Part shown: positions 1 through 7,918 of the stretch, piece by piece | Layout of the letters: every line of letters begins with the position of its first letter | How positions within the stretch are numbered: position 1 is the first letter of the stretch | DNA from: an uncultured bacterium | GTDB taxonomy: Bacteria; Bacillota; Clostridia; Christensenellales; Pumilibacteraceae | NCBI GenBank assembly: GCA_949744905.1 | Contig: CATKCE010000121.1 | Span: 1-57,402, forward strand | DNA length: 57,402 nucleotides | Direction: 5' to 3' | The notes under the pieces: model-generated | Databases searched by the model: none | Told to the model about the DNA's origin: nothing | Seen by the model: the letters and a program-made list of their open reading frames with translations, nothing else | Position numbers and translations under genes: made by a program

Positions 1-2
1 CA

Positions 3-140
3 GCCGCCATTGAAAAAGCGATAAACGTGATACTCGATAAAGGCTACCGCACGCCCGATATTTATTCCGCAGGCGGACGCAAAGTATCTTGCAGTAAAAT
101 GGGCGAACTCATCGCTCTGGAAATACTCAACGCAAAATAA
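3..140 (+). CDS. leuB: 3-isopropylmalate dehydrogenase, C-terminal fragment (gene starts upstream of window)
   Basis: Frame 3 reads AAIEKAINVILDKGYRTPDIYSAGGRKVSCSKMGELIALEILNAK*, a LeuB-type C-terminus (KGYRTPDIY..GG..KVSCSxMG). Confidence 0.75.
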   Translation, partial: AAIEKAINVILDKGYRTPDIYSAGGRKVSCSKMGELIALEILNAK

Positions 141-152
141 GGAGAAAACAAA

Positions 153-386
153 ATGTTTGAAAAAGTAGTGGAAATGCTCGGCAAATATCTCAAAGTCGAC
201 ACTGGAAAAATAACTCGCGACACCGATATCCGCAAAGACCTCAACGCGGATTCGCTGGTCATAGTGGAAATGTTATTCACGTTGGAAGAAGAAGCGGGAA
301 TAACTATACCCGACGAAAAAGTCGAGTCCCTCACCCGCGTGGGCGACCTTGCGGACTTTATCGAAAACGAAATGAAAAACAAATGA
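153..386 (+). CDS. acpP: acyl carrier protein
   Basis: 77 aa with phosphopantetheine site DLNADSLVIVEML; RBS aaggag upstream. Confidence 0.95.
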   Translation: MFEKVVEMLGKYLKVDTGKITRDTDIRKDLNADSLVIVEMLFTLEEEAGITIPDEKVESLTRVGDLADFIENEMKNK

Positions 387-400
387 CATGCAACTGCGAT

Positions 401-433
401 AAAAGCCGATCGGCAATTAACCGGTCGGCTTTT
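401..433 (+). terminator. rho-independent terminator, probably bidirectional
   Basis: AAAAGCCGATCGG caattaa CCGGTCGGCTTTT between convergent acpP and the 454-1572 gene. Confidence 0.8.
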
Positions 434-453
434 ATTATACTTTTCCCATTCGC

Positions 454-1572
454 TTACTTATATATAAGAAAAACGAAAACTCCGTTGGGGTAACGCATGT
501 AAGGATACTCGCGCGCAGCGGAGTCTATCCTGTAATCGGCGTCTTTTATAAGCGAGTACGCCTCGGCTATCTGCGCGGAATATGCATCGGCATGCGAAAG
601 ATTATCGTCCGAATAGCCCGTAAAAGCAAGTTGCAACTCTATCTTCCCGATTTTTCCTTTCTTGTCCTTTACGGCGCGGAACACCGAATTGAGTTCCCGT
701 TGGCTTGTGACGCGCATGGAGTACGGCTCCACCTCAGATGCAGTCGTCGCATGGAAAGGATAGTTTTCTTTACATTCGTAATTCACATTTATCGGATCGG
801 TGGCGCGTTCGGTGTGTCTGCCGGCGACAACGTCTTTTATCGCCTTGTCCGACACAAGAAAGTATCCGTGATTCAATACGCTCTTGCGTTTTCCTCCCGC
901 CATAACGTGAAAATTATCCATTGTGGTATCGACGTTGTACCACACGCCTCCCACGCGCACCTTGTTCCAAGCATGGTTTATTTGCGAGCCGTTATCGTTA
1001 TACTGCCCGATAACGCGTATACAGCGGATACGTTCTATGCCGCACATGAGCCTGAACGCTTTGGTGTATCCGTCGCAAACCGCTTTGCCGTTCAAAAGCA
1101 CGCCGTCCGCTCTAAACGACGGATCGTCAGACGACGCGCCGTCTGCATTTTCCAATAGCTCGAAATCGTATTTCGTGTTATATACTATCCAATCGTGTAT
1201 AGCGTGCACGCGCTCGTATTCGGAAAAATCGTTTAATATATAGCGGTCCAACACCGCTACCGCGGCATCGTATACTTTTTTCGTCCCGGAAAGCGCCGTT
1301 GCAAAATCCGGCTTTTTGCCGTCGAACATCATATCCGTCAATTCGTCGAGCTGCCCGCCGAGCGTATCCGACGTAAAGCCCGCAAGCGGCAAACCGCTTT
1401 CGTCTATCGGACGGCGGGGGTCGGACTCGGCAATATCTTCGCTTATAAGATGCGGTAAAACGTCGCCGCTGTCTTTACGGAAAACCGAGCATCCAAAAGC
1501 AAACGCCGAAAACACCGCGACCGCGGCTAACAGCGCCGCAGTAGATATAATTCCGAAAAACCGCCTTTTCAT
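454..1572 (-). CDS. transglutaminase-like domain lipoprotein
   Basis: Lipoprotein signal (..FAFGCS); VCDGYTKAF, NHAWNKV and DTTMDN match the transglutaminase-like Cys-His-Asp core. Confidence 0.85.
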   Translation of the reverse strand: MKRRFFGIISTAALLAAVAVFSAFAFGCSVFRKDSGDVLPHLISEDIAESDPRRPIDESGLPLAGFTSDTLGGQLDELTDMMFDGKKPDFATALSGTKKVYDAAVAVLDRYILNDFSEYERVHAIHDWIVYNTKYDFELLENADGASSDDPSFRADGVLLNGKAVCDGYTKAFRLMCGIERIRCIRVIGQYNDNGSQINHAWNKVRVGGVWYNVDTTMDNFHVMAGGKRKSVLNHGYFLVSDKAIKDVVAGRHTERATDPINVNYECKENYPFHATTASEVEPYSMRVTSQRELNSVFRAVKDKKGKIGKIELQLAFTGYSDDNLSHADAYSAQIAEAYSLIKDADYRIDSAAREYPYMRYPNGVFVFLIYK

Positions 1573-2702
1573 GCGTATTTCAACCTTTTTGCGTAATATT
1601 TCACTACCCGCGTTTTTTCTCCGTCAAACAATTCCAATTCGAGCCAACGCGACTCCGTAACATCGTCCGGCACATACGAAAGCGTTTCGGCGTAAATTTC
1701 GTCGTAACCCGTTGCCCCGGTTATTTCCAGGTCTCCTATCCGCGTAATAATGTCTCCGACGTTTATATCGCCGCGAATCTCGTCGGGTTTAACGCCGTAA
1801 GTCAGCGCGGAAATTTTAAATCCAGCCGAGCCGAATTCCGCGCGGAAATATAAGCCTATAAAGTCCACCTCTTTTTCGCTCAGTCCGCCTTCTATATATA
1901 TGCGCTCTATCTGACCGACGCTTCCGTTATCAAGAATATGCCTTGCGATCTTGTCGGCTATAGAATACGGAACGCTGTAACTAACTCCGTCCACAGGACG
2001 GCTGCCTCCGTTTATCGTGTGCGTTTGGTACGTGTTTATCCCAATGATCTTTCCGTCAAGAGTAAACAATCCGCCGCCGGACATTCCGGCGTTTACGGGG
2101 CACGTAACGGCGTATACCGGCACGGTCTTATTTGCCGACGAGATTTTGAGCATGCGGGAATTGCGCGAAATTATACCGTCGTACGCGGCTATACCGTATC
2201 CGAGATTATTGCCCACGGCGAGCACTTCGACTCCGTTATCCGGTCGGTTTCCGGCCGTCACGGCAACGACGCCGTGGTATCCTTCTATCTCTAAAAGAGC
2301 TATATCGTGGTATTCATCGTAACCTAAAACCGCGCCCGGCACGCGTTCTCCGTGATCGGAAAATATAACGTCCGCCGAGGCGTCTTCGCCAATAACATGC
2401 TTATTTGTCATTACGTAAGTTTTTCCGCCGCGTATTTTATACACGATTCCGCTACCCGCCGTACCGCTTCCGCGCACTTCCACCACCGAATCGCGTACTT
2501 TTTTGAACGCGCTCTCATAATTTTGAGTCGGCGGTAAGATCTCGCCGTCACGCCATAAAAAAGATACGCAGACTGCAACTACCGACAAAAAGACACACAC
2601 GCACAGCAAAACTGCCGTCGCTATCGACAAACCGCTATTTTTCTGTTTTTTAGGAGGTTCCGGCACATTTGCGTGCACGTCCTCATGCCGGTATATTTCC
2701 AC
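1569..2702 (-). CDS. membrane-anchored trypsin-like serine protease (S1C, HtrA/DegP-like) with PDZ-like C-terminus
   Basis: N-terminal TM; NKHVIG, HDIALLEI, NAGMSGGGLF triad motifs; C-terminal GDIITRIGDLEITG. Confidence 0.85.
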   Translation of the reverse strand: MEIYRHEDVHANVPEPPKKQKNSGLSIATAVLLCVCVFLSVVAVCVSFLWRDGEILPPTQNYESAFKKVRDSVVEVRGSGTAGSGIVYKIRGGKTYVMTNKHVIGEDASADVIFSDHGERVPGAVLGYDEYHDIALLEIEGYHGVVAVTAGNRPDNGVEVLAVGNNLGYGIAAYDGIISRNSRMLKISSANKTVPVYAVTCPVNAGMSGGGLFTLDGKIIGINTYQTHTINGGSRPVDGVSYSVPYSIADKIARHILDNGSVGQIERIYIEGGLSEKEVDFIGLYFRAEFGSAGFKISALTYGVKPDEIRGDINVGDIITRIGDLEITGATGYDEIYAETLSYVPDDVTESRWLELELFDGEKTRVVKYYAKRLKYA

Positions 2703-2728
2703 GGTATTCGCTCCGTTTTCGATAAATA

Positions 2729-3442
2729 TTATACGCGGATAATCTTTCCGCCGCCGTAATACTTTGCAAGTCCTCCGTCCACGTTAGCCCAATCGATAGG
2801 CGCCATGCCGTTTTCTTCCAAAAACGCGTTGGCTTTGGAAAAATGTCTGCATCCGAAAAATCCTCTGCTTGCCGAAAGCGGACTGGGATGCGGCGACGTG
2901 AGCACAAGGTGGCGCGCCGCTATTATGGACTTTTTAGACCCTGCTCCCGCTCCCCACAAAATGAACACCATCGGCTTTTCCCTGCGGCTTAAAGCCGCGG
3001 TGACCGCGTCAGTAAATCTCTGCCATCCGAGTTGAGAGTGCGACTGCGGAGTAGCTTTGCGCACCGTGAGAGTGGCGTTAAGAAGCAGTACTCCCTGTTC
3101 TTCCCACCCGAGCAGCGTACCGGTGCGAGGCATGCTTACGCCGAGGTCGGATTCTATTTCCTTATAAATGTTTATAAGCGACGGCGGAAGCGGAATCCCC
3201 TTATTTACGGCAAACGCTATGCCGTTTGCCTGACCGTCTCCGTGATACGGATCCTGCCCCAGTATTACCACTTTTACGTCGTCGTAATCGATCATCTGCA
3301 ACGCGCGAAATATAAGGTCCTGCGGCGGAAAGACCGTGTGGGTACGGTATTCGTTATCCACTTTATCGCTCAGTTCCGAAAAATATGTCGCATTGAATTC
3401 ATTTTCGAGGACTTTGTCCCAAGAATTGCCTATTCTGTTCAT
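2729..3442 (-). CDS. ung: uracil-DNA glycosylase
   Basis: VVILGQDPYHGDGQANGIAFAV and LTSPHPSPLSASRGFFGCRHFSKAN. Start moved to MNRIGNSWDKV because a good promoter lies at 3462-3490. Confidence 0.95.
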   Translation of the reverse strand: MNRIGNSWDKVLENEFNATYFSELSDKVDNEYRTHTVFPPQDLIFRALQMIDYDDVKVVILGQDPYHGDGQANGIAFAVNKGIPLPPSLINIYKEIESDLGVSMPRTGTLLGWEEQGVLLLNATLTVRKATPQSHSQLGWQRFTDAVTAALSRREKPMVFILWGAGAGSKKSIIAARHLVLTSPHPSPLSASRGFFGCRHFSKANAFLEENGMAPIDWANVDGGLAKYYGGGKIIRV

Positions 3443-3461
3443 TTTTATTATCTCCGAAACC

Positions 3462-3490
3462 ATTGTATCATACGTATAAAAAAAAATCAA
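3462..3490 (-). promoter_or_regulatory. sigma-A promoter for ung
   Basis: Minus strand TTGATT-N17-TACAAT with extended -10 TGa. Confidence 0.7.
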
Positions 3491-3551
3491 GCGCACAGCG
3501 ACGCCCGATTTTCCGGCATGGATACGCCCGCCGTCCAACCGCATGATTTTA

Positions 3552-3632
3552 CGCTTATGTAGTACCTGCCTTCCCACCGGCAAAAGGGCAACCCGGCATA
3601 CGGGAAGGCTTTATCTTTGGTACGAATATAGC
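3552..3632. ncRNA. highly structured intergenic element (unassigned; possible ncRNA)
   Basis: Nested inverted repeats: GCT.TAT / GTACC..GGTAC / GCCTTCCC..GGGAAGGC / CCGG..CCGG with an asymmetric internal loop, between arsR-like and ung genes. Strand not resolved. Confidence 0.45.
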
Positions 3633-3674
3633 TTGAGCCGCAACGGCGCAAATTATGCATACGTGTTAAAATTT

Positions 3675-4016
3675 TTAAGAAACGTAATTTACCGCTTTAA
3701 GCATTATTTCCAACAATTCGCCGTCGCGCAACGAATAAAACGATATCTTGCCTTGCCGCCGTACTTTTACCGCGCCTATCGCTTTGAGGTTTCTAAGTTG
3801 GTGCGACACGGTAGTCTGGTTTATTTTAAGGCTTAAGCTGAGATCGGTCACGCACATCTCGGTTATACTGAGCGCGGAGATTATTTTAAGTCGCGTGCCG
3901 TCGCCAAGCGCGGAAAAAAACTCGCTCATCGAAGCAAGCGCGTCCTCCCCCGGCACGTAACTGCGCACAAGTTCCAAAGTTTTATTGTCTATAAGCAATC
4001 TGTCGCCGTATGTCAT
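3675..4016 (-). CDS. ArsR-family HTH transcriptional regulator
   Basis: FFSALGDGTRLKIISAL..TVSHQLRNLKAIGAVKVRRQGKISFYSL. Start chosen at MTYGDRL behind GGGAGG. Confidence 0.9.
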   Translation of the reverse strand: MTYGDRLLIDNKTLELVRSYVPGEDALASMSEFFSALGDGTRLKIISALSITEMCVTDLSLSLKINQTTVSHQLRNLKAIGAVKVRRQGKISFYSLRDGELLEIMLKAVNYVS

Positions 4017-4032
4017 ATTATAGCCTCCCATG

Positions 4033-4050
4033 AATATATTTTAATATATA
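4033..4050. promoter_or_regulatory. candidate ArsR-type operator (AT-rich imperfect palindrome)
   Basis: AATATATTTTAATATATA immediately upstream of the arsR-like start. Confidence 0.4.
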
Positions 4051-4120
4051 CATACATGGCGGCGCAAGTTACATCGGCGTACTTTTTTTGTCGCAATCGG
4101 ACGAATAGAGGTAAATAACT

Positions 4121-4339
4121 ATGAATCAAGACGATATCTTCAATCTGTTGCTTTTGATACTTCTTATGAGTAACGAACGCGATAACGATACGGATTCCGA
4201 TTGCAGATCGGCTCGCGGCTCTCTTAACGAGCTGATAATCGCGTCTATGCTTATGGGCAGTTGCAACTCGCGCGACGCAACGTCAACGACGCGCAACGAC
4301 CCGTGCGGCAGAACGCGCAACGATAACACCACGTTTTGA
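4121..4339 (+). CDS. small hypothetical protein, Leu-rich N-terminus and polar C-terminus
   Basis: 72 aa ORF MNQDDIFNLLLLILLMSNERDNDTD.. with upstream agaggt; divergent from arsR-like gene. Confidence 0.6.
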   Translation: MNQDDIFNLLLLILLMSNERDNDTDSDCRSARGSLNELIIASMLMGSCNSRDATSTTRNDPCGRTRNDNTTF

Positions 4340-4352
4340 AAACGGAAAACCG

Positions 4353-6050
4353 TTACATTCTTTCGGGAGCCTTTATAAGCAACAACTTAAGTCCGTTCTT
4401 TATTACGGCTTTTACGCAGGAGGTCAACAGCAGGCGCGCCGACGTAGTCGCCGCGTCGTCGGTGACCACCCTGCGGTTTATATAAAAACGATTGAAGCTC
4501 TGCGCAAGATCCAAAAGATAACGCGAAATAAAACACGGCTCGTATTTTTCCGCCGCTTCCTCCACCACAGCGTCGAAGCGGTTTATAAGAGTGATAACGT
4601 CTATGCTTTCGTCGTCGCACAATACCGACCAATCGACGTTATCGGGCTCTATATCCGTTTTGCCTCCCTTTTGCAGTATGGACGCGCAACGAGCGTGCGT
4701 GTATTGCAAATACGGAGCCGTCTCGCCGTCGAACGACAATGCTTTATCGTACGAAAATACCATGTCCTTGATGCGCGAAGCGGAAAGGGCGGAAAATACT
4801 ATAGCCCCCACTCCCACAGCTTCGGCGACTTCGTTCCTGTCTTTTAAGTCGGGGTTTTTTTCGCATATTATCTTTTCGGCTTTTTCCACCGCGGTAGAGA
4901 GTACGTCTTTTAACAGTACGACGTTTCCCTTGCGGGTGGAAAGCGCCGCGCCTCCTTCCAAGCTCACCATGCCGAAAGGAACGTGCACGCAGTCTTTCGC
5001 CCACTCTCTGCCCATTTTTTCCAGTACCTTGAACACCTGCTTAAAATGCAGATCCTGCTGGTACGCCACAACGTACAACGATTTATAAAAACCGTACGTA
5101 TCGTGACGGTACTGCGCCGCGGCGAGGTCGCGCGTGGCGTAAAGCGTAGCGCCGTCCTTTTTAAGTATCAGGCAGGGCGGCATCCCGCAGTCGCCGAGGT
5201 CTACCACCTTAGCGCCCTCGCTCTCGGTAAGCAGACCTTTATCGGACAGCTCGTCTATCACGGGCTGCATTTTGTCGTTGTAAAAACTCTCTCCGGCATA
5301 GGAATCGAACTCTATTCCGAGACGCTCGTATATTTTGCGCACCTCTTTCAGAGTAAGCTCTTTGAACCGCTCGAACACGGCAACCGTTTCTTTGTCGCCG
5401 TCCTCTATCTTCTTAAAATAGTATCGGCCCTCTTCTTCAAGCGCAGGATCTTTTTCGGCTTCGGCATGGAACTTTACGTACAACTCCATAAGCGCGGTAA
5501 CGCCGCGCGCGTTTATATCGGCGTCGTCGCCCCAACGCTTATACGCGGACACAAGTTTTCCGAACTGCGTGCCCCAGTCTCCGAGATGGTTTATGCCGAC
5601 CGCGGTATAGCCGAGGTAACCGAATATCCTGTACAGCGAGCCGCCAATCGCGGTGGTAAGCAAATGTCCTATATGGAACGGTTTCGCTATATTTATCGAC
5701 GAATAATCAAGGCAAACGGTTTTTCCGTTTGCGGGCTTAGACGCAAAATCCGCGCCGCGCGCCGCCGCCGCGCGCAAACCGCATTCGGCAAAACGCACTC
5801 TGTCGAGTTTGAAATTGAGATATCCCGCCACCGATTCCACGGAAGCTATCTCGGGCGGCAATTTTACAGTTTCTTTAAGTTTGTCTGCGATAGCCGCGGG
5901 CGGCATTTTAAGCGCCTTTGAAAATTTGAAACACGGCAGACAGTACTCGCCGTTTTCGCGTTTGGGCGGCACGGCAACAGCGGCATAAATTTCTTCACCG
6001 CTCACTCCGTCTATATTCACTATTTCGGATATAAGTTTTTTGTAATCCAT
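4353..6050 (-). CDS. argS: arginyl-tRNA synthetase
   Basis: DYSSINIAKPFHIGHLLTTAIGGSLYRI (HIGH), TRKGNVVLLKDVL, QYTHARCASIL. Confidence 0.95.
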   Translation of the reverse strand: MDYKKLISEIVNIDGVSGEEIYAAVAVPPKRENGEYCLPCFKFSKALKMPPAAIADKLKETVKLPPEIASVESVAGYLNFKLDRVRFAECGLRAAAARGADFASKPANGKTVCLDYSSINIAKPFHIGHLLTTAIGGSLYRIFGYLGYTAVGINHLGDWGTQFGKLVSAYKRWGDDADINARGVTALMELYVKFHAEAEKDPALEEEGRYYFKKIEDGDKETVAVFERFKELTLKEVRKIYERLGIEFDSYAGESFYNDKMQPVIDELSDKGLLTESEGAKVVDLGDCGMPPCLILKKDGATLYATRDLAAAQYRHDTYGFYKSLYVVAYQQDLHFKQVFKVLEKMGREWAKDCVHVPFGMVSLEGGAALSTRKGNVVLLKDVLSTAVEKAEKIICEKNPDLKDRNEVAEAVGVGAIVFSALSASRIKDMVFSYDKALSFDGETAPYLQYTHARCASILQKGGKTDIEPDNVDWSVLCDDESIDVITLINRFDAVVEEAAEKYEPCFISRYLLDLAQSFNRFYINRRVVTDDAATTSARLLLTSCVKAVIKNGLKLLLIKAPERM

Positions 6051-6075
6051 GATAACTCCGTATTTTACCGCCGCG

Positions 6076-7164
6076 TTATACGTTAAAGCGGAACAGCACC
6101 ACGTCGCCGTCGCGCATAACATATTCCTTGCCTTCGCTGCGCACTTTACCTTTTTCTTTCGCCTGGTTGAATCCCCCCAGCCCTACAAGATCGTCGTACG
6201 ATACTATTTCGGCGCGTATGAATCCCTTCTCAAAGTCGGTATGTATCTTGCCCGCCGCCTGCGGCGCCTTTGTGCCCTGTTCTATCGTCCAGGCGCGGAC
6301 CTCTTTTTCGCCCGCCGTAAGATAACTTATAAGTCCCAAAAGAGAATATCCCGCTTTTATCATTCGGTCCAGTCCCGATTCGACAAGCCCGAGATCGCGC
6401 GAGAGTTCTTCGCGGTCGGCATCGTCGAGCGTGGAAAGATCTTCCTCGGCTTTGGCGCATATCTCGATAGTTTCCGCGCCCTCCCGCGAGGCAAAAGCGC
6501 GCACCTTATCGACGTAAGCGTTGGGCTTACCGATATCGGCTTCGCTTATGTTGGCGCAATATATAACCGGTTTTACCGTAAGCAAAAAGAAATCATGCAA
6601 TATCTCTTTTTCTTCTTCCGAGTAATCAAGGGTGCGCGCCGTCTTTCCGTCTTCAAGCGCAGCTTTAATTTTTTTTAGCAGAGCGGCTTCGTCGCAGTAT
6701 CTTTTTTCACCGCACTTGACGTATTTTTCAGCCTTGTCCAGCCGTTTGTTAACAGTTTCCAAATCGCTCAATATGAGTTCGAGATTTATGGTGTCTATAT
6801 CACGCACCGGGTCGACGTCGCCCTCCACGTGGATAACGTTACTGCCGCCGAAACAGCGCACAACGTGCACTATCGCGTCTACTTCACGTATATGAGACAA
6901 AAATTTGTTGCCCAGTCCCTCGCCCTTCGACGCGCCTTTCACGAGTCCCGCGATATCCACAAATTCCAACACGGCGGGAGTAACCTTTTTTGTACTGTAC
7001 ATTTTCGCCAATACGTCCAAACGCTTGTCCGGCACCGGCACAACGCCCACATTTGGCTCTATGGTGCAAAACGGATAATTTGCGCATTCGGCGCCGGCTT
7101 TGGTTATCGCATTGAAAAGCGTGCTTTTGCCTACGTTGGGGAGTCCCACTACACCTAATTTCAT
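6076..7164 (-). CDS. ychF: redox-regulated ATPase YchF (Obg-like)
   Basis: [38 protein letters not shown]..; TGS-like C-terminus. Confidence 0.95.
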   Translation of the reverse strand: MKLGVVGLPNVGKSTLFNAITKAGAECANYPFCTIEPNVGVVPVPDKRLDVLAKMYSTKKVTPAVLEFVDIAGLVKGASKGEGLGNKFLSHIREVDAIVHVVRCFGGSNVIHVEGDVDPVRDIDTINLELILSDLETVNKRLDKAEKYVKCGEKRYCDEAALLKKIKAALEDGKTARTLDYSEEEKEILHDFFLLTVKPVIYCANISEADIGKPNAYVDKVRAFASREGAETIEICAKAEEDLSTLDDADREELSRDLGLVESGLDRMIKAGYSLLGLISYLTAGEKEVRAWTIEQGTKAPQAAGKIHTDFEKGFIRAEIVSYDDLVGLGGFNQAKEKGKVRSEGKEYVMRDGDVVLFRFNV

Positions 7165-7360
7165 TTTTCGTTTCCTTGAATTGAAATACGTCGAAAAAAA
7201 CTTTGAAAGCAAGTTTTTTACATTTGTATTATAACATTAAACGGCTTACAAAAACTTTGTTTTTGTGTTTCTGTCGCAACTTTGTCCGCTAAACGCGAAC
7301 AATAGCCGTTAGTTGCAATACGGCGCGAAAAAGCCATTGCAAACAAGCTTTTTCACTTGT

Positions 7361-7389
7361 ATTATAACATTATCGCAAGTAAAGCGCAA
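7361..7389 (-). promoter_or_regulatory. sigma-A promoter upstream of ychF (distal copy of a duplicated module)
   Basis: Minus strand TTGCGC-N17-TATAAT, extended -10 TGt. Confidence 0.65.
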
Positions 7390-7390
7390 C

Positions 7391-7424
7391 AAAAAACGCC
7401 CGCACATATAAAAATGTGCGGGCG
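7391..7424 (-). terminator. rho-independent terminator of the 7466-7843 gene
   Basis: CGCCCGCACAT..ATGTGCGGGCG followed on minus by TTTTTT. Confidence 0.85.
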
Positions 7425-7465
7425 CATCGGATTTACCGTAAGTCGGGATCTACATAAAATCGCCG

Positions 7466-7843
7466 TTATGCAAGATAGTCGGTCTCGGTCACCCAGGACG
7501 CTATTATCTTTTTGAGTTCTTGGTTGTACTTTTCATGCAATTTATAGTATTCGTCCCACTTTACGCCCATTATGCTTTGCTGTTTATCGAGCTGGGCTTT
7601 GAGTTCGAACATGTACGAAAATCTTTCGTCGAGAGCCTTTTTAAGTTCGTCGTAACGCTGTTGTGCAGTAAGATTTCCATCGTCTACGATATAGTTGCCG
7701 TCGGCGCGCTCGGCTTTATGGGGCACAAGTTTTACTATGACGGTCCCGTCGTCGGCAAGAGGTTGTTTTACCGTTTCTTTTTGCGCGGGAGAGGGCAACA
7801 GTGCGGCAAGCGACATCGCCGCGGTAGCTATCAGTTTTACCAT
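7466..7843 (-). CDS. small secreted hypothetical protein
   Basis: MVKLIATAAMSLAALLPSPAQKE signal-like N-terminus, coiled-coil-like remainder; start chosen downstream of RBS-like GGAT. Confidence 0.65.
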   Translation of the reverse strand: MVKLIATAAMSLAALLPSPAQKETVKQPLADDGTVIVKLVPHKAERADGNYIVDDGNLTAQQRYDELKKALDERFSYMFELKAQLDKQQSIMGVKWDEYYKLHEKYNQELKKIIASWVTETDYLA

Positions 7844-7918
7844 AACAATACCATCCTTTTTTGTTAGTATCGATAGTATTGCTCCCATTGACAAAATTTA
7901 TGCAAAAATTTTTCGGCG

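Noticed and set aside
3552-3632. Cobalamin, glycine, ZTP riboswitch or 6S RNA assignment for the structured element
   Set aside because: Only short local resemblances (e.g. ACCTGCC); the required conserved cores were not found, so it is left unassigned.
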